Source: Coriobacteriales bacterium
GTDB lineage: Bacteria > Actinomycetota > Coriobacteriia > Coriobacteriales > UBA8131
Assembly: GCA_031268525.1 (NCBI GenBank)
Contig: JAIRXA010000087.1
Coordinates: 1-6,411, forward strand
Length of the DNA: 6,411 nucleotides
Direction: 5' to 3'
In this document: positions 1-5,548 of the stretch, piece after piece
Position numbering within the stretch: the stretch's first letter is position 1
Layout: the number at the start of each line of letters is the position of its first letter
The notes under the pieces: generated by a model
Seen by the model: only the letters and a program-made list of their open reading frames with translations
Databases searched by the model: none
Told to the model about the DNA's origin: nothing
Position numbers and translations under genes: made by a program

Positions 1-180
1 TTGCCGTGCCTTGACGCGCTTATGGGCAACGCAGAGAGGGGCTTCCCCTACGACGGAGCCAAGAAGCATTACATCCTCGACATCGACAACGCCAGCCTTG
101 CGCGGAACGTGGTGGCCGCGCTGTTGCCCGTGACGCCATTACCGAAGCCACGCAAGAAGAGAGGTGGTAATGGTGCTTAG
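1..180 (+). CDS. C-terminal end of an unidentified protein (5' end outside window)
   Basis: Frame 1 is open from the first base to a TAG at 178-180 and gives 59 residues. The visible part has a mixed alpha/beta character (for example YILDIDNASLARNVVAALLP) and ends in a proline- and lysine/arginine-rich tail, PLPKPRKKRGG. I do not recognise the family. The base composition is high in GC with C/G-rich third positions, like the neighbouring genes, which supports real coding. The last 11 bases overlap the start of the yjbQ-like gene at 170, and that gene's AGAGAGG-like ribosome binding site lies inside this one, so the two were probably co-transcribed and translationally coupled. Confidence 0.6.
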   Translation: MPCLDALMGNAERGFPYDGAKKHYILDIDNASLARNVVAALLPVTPLPKPRKKRGGNGA

Positions 181-560
181 GGAGTATTCGCTCAAGACCC
201 CGCGTGAGGATATCATCGACATCATAGATCAGGTTCGTGAGGCCATCACTGCAATCGGCATAGCAGACGGCATCGCCATCGTCTATTGCCCGCATACGAC
301 GGCGGGCATCACGATAAACGAGAATGCCGACCCTGACGTGGCGCGGGACATCCTGCTCGGGCTGGATGCGGCCTTTTCCAACCGTCGGGAATTCCGCCAC
401 GCAGAGGGCAACAGCGCGGCGCACATGAAGGCATCGGCCGTCGGCTCGTCGGTGACGGTCATCGTCGAGGGTGGCAGGCCCGTGCTCGGAACATGACGGG
501 TTCTGCGAGTTCGATGGGCCGAGAAGCCGCCGGTTCTATGTGAAGGTGATGGAGGGATAG
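170..560 (+). pseudogene. yjbQ: YjbQ/UPF0047 family protein (secondary thiamine-phosphate synthase-like), frameshifted near the 3' end
   Basis: The family (UPF0047; E. coli YjbQ) forms small trimeric proteins with reported weak thiamine-phosphate synthase activity; the physiological role is unclear. From ATG 170 the frame gives 108 residues. It shows the family signatures: PHTTAG at about 41-46, NENADPDV at 50-57, and the histidine pair in HAEGNSAAHMKAS at 77-89. Translation stops at TGA 494-496 straight after VLGT, where homologues continue with a WQG[IV]Y-type strand. The missing tail is present in the +1 frame: 501-560 reads FCEFDGPRSRRFYVKVMEG then TAG. A small deletion around 494-500 (a 7-base remnant where a multiple of three is expected) explains this. 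The core is intact, so a shortened protein might still fold. ATG 170 is preferred to GTG 164 because GAGAGG lies just upstream. The start overlaps the preceding gene. A sequencing error is an alternative to a true lesion. Confidence 0.85.
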
Positions 561-563
561 AGC

Positions 564-1064
564 ATGATGAGTATCCGCCCTATGAGTAAAACCAAATACG
601 ACATGCTCAAAGACAGATGGAAAAGACCAACAGCAATCCTATGCTTGCTCCCAATCGCATGGCTCGCTTTGGATTTAACTGGGTTACGGTTTGGGGATAC
701 CGTCATCGTCGTGTCATGCTTTATTGATGAGCCGATAGATGCCTTCTTTTGGGCGACTTTCATGGCAGTATGGTTGCTGTTTATATTCAAAGAGCGGCTC
801 GGCAAGTATGCTCTGGCAATTTGCATGGTTCTTTGGGCAGGTATGCAGCTTAGCATGTATGGTTCTTCTCAAGAGGGCATCGCCAGCTACAATGGATTTT
901 TTGCACAAGAGAAAACATTCTATTTGCTCCCGCCGTCGGACAACGTACTTGTCAAAGATTTCTACCACTCGATGCTCGATGTGCTGCTTGTAGTGGCATT
1001 GATTTCAATCGTTATATATTTGACAGGGGCAATTCTTCATCAAAGAAAGATGCGGACAAAATGA
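564..1064 (+). CDS. Small integral membrane protein of unknown function, four predicted helices
   Basis: The product is 166 residues long. It starts at ATG 564 with GGAGG at 551-555, eight bases upstream and inside the end of the yjbQ-like sequence, so it probably sits in the same transcript. A short basic N-terminus (KTKYDMLKDRWKR) suggests it faces the cytoplasm. Hydrophobic stretches lie at about 23-41, 60-76, 82-99 and 137-158, and the end HQRKMRTK is again basic and cytoplasmic. A hydrophilic loop at about 100-135, with NGFFAQEKTFYLLPP, probably lies outside the membrane. I recognise no family and no catalytic motif. The gene is clearly poorer in GC than its neighbours (24 of 60 bases at 961-1020, against 41 of 60 in the yjbQ-like gene) and uses many AT-ending codons, which suggests later acquisition. 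A strong terminator follows about 85 bases downstream. Confidence 0.72.
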   Translation: MMSIRPMSKTKYDMLKDRWKRPTAILCLLPIAWLALDLTGLRFGDTVIVVSCFIDEPIDAFFWATFMAVWLLFIFKERLGKYALAICMVLWAGMQLSMYGSSQEGIASYNGFFAQEKTFYLLPPSDNVLVKDFYHSMLDVLLVVALISIVIYLTGAILHQRKMRTK

Positions 1065-1147
1065 CCAACGATTTGCCTACTGTTAAACGATTTGAGCTCA
1101 AGGGGTGTGCATTGTATCATTCTGTTGTAGGTTAGCCAACAACAACT

Positions 1148-1190
1148 ACCATCCCTCGATACTATCTCCTGTATCGAGGGATGGTTTTTA
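1148..1190 (+). terminator. Strong Rho-independent terminator after the membrane-protein gene
   Basis: CCATCCCTCGATAC (1149-1162) pairs perfectly with GTATCGAGGGATGG (1171-1184) across an eight-base loop. A further A-T pair (1148/1185) joins the stem to a T run TTTTTA at 1185-1190. The GC-rich stem followed by a T tract on the plus strand is the classical form, and it closes the left-hand block. Confidence 0.93.
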
Positions 1191-1232
1191 TTGGCTTGGG
1201 CGCCTATCTGAGGGGTAGCCGGTAGAAATGGT

Positions 1233-1290
1233 GGCAGGTAGGCAGGTAGCCGCCGAAGCCTACGCCGAGCAGCACCTACGCCGAACAGCT
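1233..1290 (+). repeat. Two adjoining short tandem repeats in the intergenic region
   Basis: GGCAGGTA is repeated exactly at 1233-1240 and 1241-1248. A 16-base unit, CCTACGCCGAGCAGCA (1259-1274), is followed by CCTACGCCGAACAGCT (1275-1290), identical at 14 of 16 positions. GTAGGC (1238-1243) can also pair with GCCTAC (1258-1263). They lie in the gene-free stretch 1065-1375, between the terminator and the candidate promoter of the lipid kinase gene. They could be operator-like sites or decayed sequence; nothing here decides between them. Confidence 0.5.
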
Positions 1291-1327
1291 CCATCGTCCT
1301 GGGACATGCTCTGAGATAATCGCAACC

Positions 1328-1336
1328 TGTTATAGT
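1328..1336 (+). promoter_or_regulatory. Candidate extended -10 promoter for the lipid kinase/acetyltransferase operon
   Basis: TGTTATAGT contains a TG dinucleotide one base before TATAGT, the extended -10 arrangement for a housekeeping sigma factor. I see no good -35 box about 17 bases upstream, which an extended -10 can tolerate. Transcription would begin near 1343, about 33 bases before the proposed start codon, leaving room for the AAGGAGG site. Confidence 0.4.
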
Positions 1337-1362
1337 GAACTCCACACGTTTTAAGGGGATAT

Positions 1363-1369
1363 AAGGAGG
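1363..1369 (+). promoter_or_regulatory. Ribosome binding site that places the lipid kinase start at an ATC codon
   Basis: AAGGAGG is an almost perfect Shine-Dalgarno sequence. Six bases later comes ATC 1376-1378 in the lipid kinase frame. The first in-frame ATG (1403) is 33 bases away, too far for this site, and has no Shine-Dalgarno sequence of its own. No in-frame ATG, GTG or TTG lies between the upstream in-frame stop TAA (1352-1354) and 1403. Confidence 0.7.
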
Positions 1370-1375
1370 CCACTC

Positions 1376-2293
1376 ATCGAATTCGCAACGATCACGGTCA
1401 TAATGAATCCAACCGCAGGAGCCGATAGGGCCTCTGCCTATCGCGAAGAAGTCACCACGGGCCTCAGTGAGTATTTCCCCGATAGCCGCATCGAGCTCCT
1501 GCACACGGAGAGCGCTGAAGATCCTGCGCTGTTTGGCAGCCAGATACAAAGTGAGTTGATTCTCTGCCTCAGCGGGGATGGTACGATCCATGGCGTCCTT
1601 CAGGGCCTGATGCGGCGCCCACGCACCGAACGACCGGCGCTCTGCGTATTGCCCTTGGGCTCAGGCAATGATATCGCCCGAACCTTCTCCATACCTACCT
1701 CACCCACCAGGGCTCTGCCAGCCCTTGCTCGCGGATATCTCCAAGCGGCCGATGTTGGCAGCTGCATCCCGGATCATCAGGACGAGGTCTACTTTTTGCA
1801 GACACTCAGTTTTGGCATGGACGCAGCGATTGCTCTCAAGACCATCGAGCTGCGCAAACACACCCGCAACCGCGAGGCTGTGCTCTATGCCCGGGCGGCC
1901 GTTGACGCCATCGTCCACGAATTGCACACGAATCACTTCCATTATGTAATGGATGGGCAGGAGAGACGCGACGACCTGTTGATCATGGCTATCCAGAACG
2001 GACCGACTTACGGCGGTGGTTTTCGGGTAGCCCCGCAGGCGCGCATCGACGATGGCCGGCTGAACCTCTGCATGGCCACGCGCATAGGCAAGCTACGGGC
2101 GCTCTACTATCTCAGCCGCATGAAAAATGGTACCCATGAGCACCTGGCGAGTTTTCAGACCCATGAGATCAGGCATCTGATCGTCGAGACGGATAAACAG
2201 GTGCCGACCCAGATCGACGGCGAACCGATTCGGGCGCGTCATTACGAAATCAGTGTGAGGCAAAACGCGATCGACTTCCTGCGCCCAGCATAG
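1376..2293 (+). CDS. Diacylglycerol/sphingosine-kinase-like lipid kinase (DAGK catalytic family, YegS/DagK type), probable ATC start
   Basis: These soluble or peripheral enzymes transfer the gamma-phosphate of ATP to a lipid hydroxyl such as diacylglycerol; the substrate here is not known. With the ATC start the protein has 305 residues, a usual length. Starting there adds EFATITVI ahead of MNPTAG, the first beta strand and glycine-rich loop expected in the family; starting at ATG 1403 would cut that strand off. The nucleotide-binding motif SGDGTIHGV is at about 66-74, in the form of the sphingosine-kinase SGDGxxHEV rather than the usual bacterial GGDGTxNEV. LPLGSGNDIAR follows at about 92-102. 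The C-terminal domain carries SFGMDAA, NGPTYGGGFRVAP with DDGRLNL, and QIDGEPI near the end. The eis-like gene follows after 45 bases, so the two probably form an operon. The family call is firm; the start codon is inference from the ribosome binding site and homology. Confidence 0.88.
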   Translation: MEFATITVIMNPTAGADRASAYREEVTTGLSEYFPDSRIELLHTESAEDPALFGSQIQSELILCLSGDGTIHGVLQGLMRRPRTERPALCVLPLGSGNDIARTFSIPTSPTRALPALARGYLQAADVGSCIPDHQDEVYFLQTLSFGMDAAIALKTIELRKHTRNREAVLYARAAVDAIVHELHTNHFHYVMDGQERRDDLLIMAIQNGPTYGGGFRVAPQARIDDGRLNLCMATRIGKLRALYYLSRMKNGTHEHLASFQTHEIRHLIVETDKQVPTQIDGEPIRARHYEISVRQNAIDFLRPA

Positions 2294-2338
2294 GCGAAGA
2301 GCAGGCTTGGGCCGCTACGCCAGATAGGAGATTACATC

Positions 2339-3685
2339 GTGGACACCACCATAACATTGCCCGAGGGCTACTCCTTTGTCGATCTGGACGACGGGGCAAA
2401 ATCGGATATGGTCGAGCTTCTCCGCTGGAGTTTTCCTACAGCGCTTTCTCATGAGGGGATGCTTGCCGTCCCCATGGCCCCAGAAGCAGAACGCAGCGTA
2501 GGGGTGCGCACCTGCGAGGATGGACGCCTGGTTGCGATGCACGCCTCCCACCCCTGGGAGCGTTTTCCTCTTCCCGGTGCGACAGGGCAAGCAGCGGGTC
2601 TCACCGAAGTCGCCGTACACCCTGAGCATCGTCGTCGCGGCCTGCTGAACGCGATGATGCGCCTGCATCTATCGCGTTGTGTAAAGCGTGGCGAAGTGCT
2701 CTCTATCCTCACCGCCACCGAACCGACGATCTATGGCCGCTATGGCTACGGCCACGCAGCAGACAGCCTCGCCCTAAAGCTCAGTCGTGGTGCGGGACTG
2801 CGCTCGATTGAGGGCTCCGAGGCTGTTAAGGTACGTGTGCTCCAGCTGGATCGAGCGCGCCACACGAGCGTGATCAATGCCGTCCATCAGGCGGCTGGCG
2901 CCCAGGGGCTGTTGGCGCGACCGGGTTGGGCGGGCCGCACGACGGAGGTTCTGCAGGCGGCGGAGCTCTACGAGCATCACCCACTACGGGGCGGCAGAGA
3001 AGAATTGCGGCTGATGTTGGCCGAACGGGACGGCGAGGCGGTCGGCTATGCTCTGTTCCAGCGTAACGCTGTTTGGGAAAACTGGGGCGACGGCGGCCCA
3101 GCTTCCACTGTCACGGTCAAGGAATGTGTGGCGATCGATGGCGCGGCGGCCCATGCCCTCTGGAGCCGCCTACTCGACCTCGACCTGACCTCCAAAATCG
3201 AGGCGTGGCCAGTGCCTGTTGACGACCCGTTGATCGGGATGCTCCTGAATGTCACCGCTGCTCTGGCCCTGTGCGAAGAGTTTCTCTGGGTGCGACTGGT
3301 CGATGTGCCCGCCGCTCTGGCAGCACGTCAGTACAGCAGTGATATCGATGTGATATTGGAGATACGCGATGCGCTTCTACCCGCGAACCAGGGGCAGTGG
3401 CGTGTGAGGGCTCGGGCCTTTTCCGCCGAGGTCAGCGTCGAAGCCGTGAAATCGGTAGAGGTCTCGTCCGCCGATGCTGGGACCAACGACGCTCGGTCTA
3501 CGAGTGAGCGTCCCGCCGACCTCAGCCTCGACATTCGCGAGCTGGGAGCCGCCTACCTCGGCGGTACGAGTCTCGCGGCCCTGGCAAAGGCTGGACTGGT
3601 ACAGGCGCGCTCCGATGAAGCACTCCTACGCACCGCCGCCGCTTTTCTGTGGCCCATCGCTCCCGGGTGCACCTGGCTGTTCTAG
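2339..3685 (+). CDS. Eis-type GNAT family N-acetyltransferase
   Basis: Eis proteins are hexameric enzymes that move acetyl groups from acetyl-CoA to amines. Mycobacterial Eis acetylates aminoglycosides at several positions as well as host protein lysines; the substrate here cannot be predicted. The start is GTG 2339, with AGGAG at 2326-2330 eight bases upstream. The 448-residue product has an N-terminal GNAT domain with the acetyl-CoA loop in LTEVAVHPEHRRRGLL at about 88-103. TIYGRYGYG at 130-138 holds the likely general-acid tyrosine (Y132, by analogy with Tyr126 of M. tuberculosis Eis). A second GNAT-like domain and an SCP2-like C-terminal domain (LGAAYLGGTSLAALAKAG) follow. The chain ends in CTWLF, so a C-terminal phenylalanine carboxylate is available, as in Eis where it acts as the base. 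It is longer than the roughly 400-residue norm, partly through a Ser/Asp/Thr-rich insert at about 366-392. It is the second gene of the lipid kinase operon. Confidence 0.88.
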   Translation: MDTTITLPEGYSFVDLDDGAKSDMVELLRWSFPTALSHEGMLAVPMAPEAERSVGVRTCEDGRLVAMHASHPWERFPLPGATGQAAGLTEVAVHPEHRRRGLLNAMMRLHLSRCVKRGEVLSILTATEPTIYGRYGYGHAADSLALKLSRGAGLRSIEGSEAVKVRVLQLDRARHTSVINAVHQAAGAQGLLARPGWAGRTTEVLQAAELYEHHPLRGGREELRLMLAERDGEAVGYALFQRNAVWENWGDGGPASTVTVKECVAIDGAAAHALWSRLLDLDLTSKIEAWPVPVDDPLIGMLLNVTAALALCEEFLWVRLVDVPAALAARQYSSDIDVILEIRDALLPANQGQWRVRARAFSAEVSVEAVKSVEVSSADAGTNDARSTSERPADLSLDIRELGAAYLGGTSLAALAKAGLVQARSDEALLRTAAAFLWPIAPGCTWLF

Positions 3686-3692
3686 TATCTGG

Positions 3693-3725
3693 GCCAGGGA
3701 AGTGCCTAGCGATTGCTTCCCTGGC
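3693..3725. terminator. Hairpin between converging genes, possible two-way terminator
   Basis: GCCAGGGAAG (3693-3702) is the exact reverse complement of CTTCCCTGGC (3716-3725), with a 13-base loop. It starts eight bases after the acetyltransferase stop and contains the stop codon of the converging MFS gene (3706-3708). The plus-strand side is followed by TCTTCCT, a weak T tract; the minus side has no T run. The position favours a terminator for the plus-strand operon, but the missing T run leaves this uncertain. Confidence 0.5.
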
Positions 3726-5112
3726 TCTTCCTGCTCCTGCGGTTGAGCGAGGTAAAGATACCGACAACAGAAAACGCGATACAGACGATGAAGCAGGTTC
3801 GCGTGATGCTGACGATCTGCTCAGGGGTAGTCATATCCATAGGCGTCGTACCGATAATCAAGCTCATAACAATGGTGATCACCGCCATACTCGACAGCTG
3901 ACCGAGATTGCGCATCGTCGTCAGGAAACTTACTCCGATCCCATAATCAGCACGAGGCACCTCGCTCATCACAGCATTGGTGTTCGGTGAGGAGAAGAGC
4001 GCAAAGCCCGAGCCGACGACCGCCAGTGAGATGAAGATATGCAGCAATGAGCTGTGTTCGTTGATGAAGACCAGCGAAACTAAGGCGATACCACACAGCG
4101 CCATGCCAAGCGAGGCGAGCCGAAATGGCGAGTAGCGATCGGAGAGCCGTCCAGCGATTGGCGATACTATGGCCTGAATAAGTGGAGCGGTGACCAGCAC
4201 AAGCCCCGCGACATCGGCACTGAGCGCCTGGGCTTGCTGTAAGTAAAGAGACAGCAGGTAGGTCACCGCAAAGGTCGCGCCATAGTTGAGAAGCGCGGAG
4301 AAACTTGAGAGCAGAAAGTTTGGTCCGGCTTTGAAGACGCGTGGTGCGAGGAGAGGCTGTAGCGCACGATTCTCGTAAGCGATGAACGCAATGATGAAAA
4401 TCACGCTCGCGGCGATCAGCGGCCAGGAATACAGGCGCGGCACCTCATTGAGACCGTAGGCCAGACAAAAGGTCGCCAGCAGGTAGAGAAAGCAGCCTGG
4501 CAGATCAAGCTGTTCGGCGAGTTTGCCCGGCGCACGAACCTGTGAGTTGGGCGGCAACTTGATGCACGCCGCAACAAGGGTCACCAAGGCCCATAGCGCA
4601 ATGAACACGAAGAGTGAACGCCAGCCGAAATTGTGGGTAAGGAGGCCCCCCAGAACCGGGCCGCAAGCCAAACCGATATAGACCGCAGAAATGGATATCC
4701 CCAAAACCCGACCGCGCATGTTCGGCGGGTAGGCATCGCTGAGGATGGCCTGGTTCGTAGCAAAGATACAGGCTCCGCCGATGCCCTGGACAACGCGCAG
4801 GAAGATGAGCCACTCAAAACTCGAAACAAACACGACGATGATGAGCGAGGTGACGGTGAGAATGAGGAAGCCGATCACAAGCAGTGTACGACGACTCGTA
4901 AGGTCGCCCAGTCGCCCGAACGGCAGGACGAAGACCACACTACATAAGATGAAGGCAGCGATCAGCCAACCGAGGCTTACAGCGGGCGCATGAAACTCCA
5001 TGCCGATGGCCGGCGCTGATATGCTCAGGGAGCTTCCGACAAAGGAAGGCAGGAAGGAGGCAAGGACGATGACGACGAGCACCGCCCGATTACTGGTTTG
5101 TTGCTGAGTCAT
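3706..5112 (-). CDS. MFS transporter, DHA2-like (EmrB/QacA type) drug:proton antiporter
   Basis: Members of this group have usually 14 helices in the cytoplasmic membrane and export drugs or other small molecules using the proton gradient. The product is 468 residues from ATG 5112. Motif A, GRLGDLTSRRT, is at about 66-76 after the second helix; motif B, LRVVQGIGG, at 105-113; motif C, the antiporter signature LACGPVLGG, at 148-156. YPPNMRGRVLG lies between B and C, and a second motif-A-like sequence, AGRLSDRYSPFR, lies in the second half. Hydrophobic segments continue to the end, which is basic (NRRSRKSQGSNR). An in-frame TTG at 5142 would add ten residues, but ATG 5112 leaves a normal ten-residue lead before helix 1. 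Only a weak GGGG lies four bases before it. The start overlaps the stop of the preceding flavin-reductase remnant as ATGA, so coupling is likely. The exported substrate is unknown. Confidence 0.9.
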   Translation of the reverse strand: MTQQQTSNRAVLVVIVLASFLPSFVGSSLSISAPAIGMEFHAPAVSLGWLIAAFILCSVVFVLPFGRLGDLTSRRTLLVIGFLILTVTSLIIVVFVSSFEWLIFLRVVQGIGGACIFATNQAILSDAYPPNMRGRVLGISISAVYIGLACGPVLGGLLTHNFGWRSLFVFIALWALVTLVAACIKLPPNSQVRAPGKLAEQLDLPGCFLYLLATFCLAYGLNEVPRLYSWPLIAASVIFIIAFIAYENRALQPLLAPRVFKAGPNFLLSSFSALLNYGATFAVTYLLSLYLQQAQALSADVAGLVLVTAPLIQAIVSPIAGRLSDRYSPFRLASLGMALCGIALVSLVFINEHSSLLHIFISLAVVGSGFALFSSPNTNAVMSEVPRADYGIGVSFLTTMRNLGQLSSMAVITIVMSLIIGTTPMDMTTPEQIVSITRTCFIVCIAFSVVGIFTSLNRRSRKSQGSNR

Positions 5113-5243
5113 TCGACCCCAGATGACGCCACTCCACCCCAAGCGAGGTTGATAGCATTCGCGCGTCCTTGCGCGTCATAGGTGCCGACGATCAATACAG
5201 AGTTGGGAAACAGCCAGCTCGGAGTACCGATGCTCTTCTTCAT
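5109..5243 (-). pseudogene. Truncated flavin-reductase-like (FMN-binding split barrel) gene, 44 codons, overlapping the MFS start
   Basis: ATG at 5243 has an excellent ribosome binding site, AGAGAGG at 5256-5250, six bases upstream. The reading frame gives MKKSIGTPSWLFPNSVLIVG, then TYDAQGRANAINLAWGGVAS, then SGVE and a stop (TGA, 5111-5109). This matches the N-terminus of flavoredoxin/flavin-reductase-like proteins of about 190 residues, where a lysine- and proline-containing start leads into a P.P..LVGTYDE.GKANAM...WGG strand set. After WGGVASS the homology ends, where homologues carry a short proline-rich turn and the next strand. The remaining roughly 140 residues are absent from this window. 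The stop overlaps the MFS ATG as ATGA. I read this as a gene remnant left by a deletion that joined it to the MFS gene; it may now act as a translated leader for the exporter. Its start signals are still intact. Confidence 0.7.
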
Positions 5244-5327
5244 GAGGCGCCTCTCTAGAAGGTGATTACCTTGCGTGTCTACTCTTACGCGCCTGCTGCT
5301 TTATCTGCCTCCTTGCGCGAATTCATG

Positions 5328-5356
5328 ATTATAGCGCTTTTTGCGCAAAGGGAATG
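5328..5356 (-). promoter_or_regulatory. Candidate promoter and operator-like palindrome for the flavin-reductase remnant/MFS transcript
   Basis: On the minus strand a perfect TATAAT box lies at 5333-5328. The position 17 bases upstream (5356-5351) reads CATTCC, a poor -35 box. TTTGCGCAAA (5340-5349), a perfect ten-base palindrome, lies in the spacer where a bound regulator would block RNA polymerase. Transcription would start near 5321, about 78 bases before the ATG at 5243. No regulator gene is visible in the window. Confidence 0.4.
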
Positions 5357-5364
5357 ACCGGTCA

Positions 5365-5504
5365 CGAAAACACAAAGGGGACGGAACACAAAAGGGACGG
5401 GGTATTTTGTGTTAGGAAAGTGAGTTGTGCGATTCAGAGCCGTACTTTTATAATGCTAACACAAAATACCCCGTCCCTTTTGTGTTCGTCCTTTTGTGTT
5501 TTCG
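5365..5504. repeat. 140-bp nested palindrome made of REP-like hairpins (BIME/MITE-like element)
   Basis: Inner arms 5384-5415 and 5456-5487 are perfect 32-bp reverse complements around a 40-base loop. Outer arms CGAAAACACAAAGGGGACG (5365-5383) and CGTCCTTTTGTGTTTTCG (5487-5504) pair apart from one mismatch and one indel. Each inner arm is itself a hairpin: AACACAAAA (5385-5393) against TTTTGTGTT (5405-5413) with an 11-base loop GGGACGGGGTA. GGAC stands just outside each hairpin (5379-5382 on plus; 5491-5488 on minus). This layout fits two REP units in opposite orientation, as mobilised by RAYT/IS200-like tyrosine transposases. The loop is far too short for a transposase, so the element is non-autonomous. 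It sits between two minus-strand genes. Confidence 0.85.
5425..5454 (+). promoter_or_regulatory. Promoter-like sequence in the loop of the REP-like palindrome
   Basis: TATAAT at 5449-5454 is a perfect -10 box. TTGTGC at 5425-5430, 18 bases upstream, is a weak -35 match. It would transcribe rightward through the right arm of the palindrome and then antisense to the 3' end of the acyltransferase gene. It could be chance in this AT-rich loop. Confidence 0.2.
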
Positions 5505-5510
5505 GACCGC

Positions 5511-5525
5511 TTGTCCCCTTTGTCA
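5511..5525 (-). repeat. Degenerate extra REP-like unit
   Basis: On the minus strand this reads TGACAAAGGGGACAA, close to the ACACAAAGGGGACGG unit of the left outer arm (5370-5384). It suggests that the element originally extended further to the right, or that several unit copies accumulated. It lies 23 bases beyond the stop codon of the acyltransferase gene. Confidence 0.4.
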
Positions 5526-5548
5526 CCCAACAGTTTTCTTCACACTAT

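Noticed and set aside
20..424. 134-residue minus-strand frame over the yjbQ-like gene
   Set aside because: It is antisense to YjbQ signatures, rich in arginine and cysteine, and shows no recognisable domain.
1133..1190. Riboswitch or attenuator
   Set aside because: A single perfect hairpin with a T run and no alternative antiterminator pairing visible; a simple terminator explains it.
1228..1314. A 28-codon frame, MVAGRQVAAEAYAEQHLRRT..., in the intergenic region
   Set aside because: It has no ribosome binding site at a useful distance (AGGGG is 12 bases before the ATG) and is built largely from the tandem repeats. It could be chance or a gene remnant; I see no similarity to a known family.
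1040..1591. 183-residue minus-strand frame opposite the terminator and the start of the lipid kinase gene
   Set aside because: It runs through a clear terminator and lies antisense to a well-supported gene; the composition is a shadow of that gene.
5287..5326. 13-codon minus-strand frame (MNSRKEADKAAGA) with a GGAGG inside it
   Set aside because: Its ATG overlaps the TATAAT region and lies upstream of the expected transcription start, so it would not be on the transcript; the GGAGG is followed by no start codon at a useful distance.
5365..5504. CRISPR array
   Set aside because: The repeats are inverted and nested, not regularly spaced direct repeats with unique spacers.
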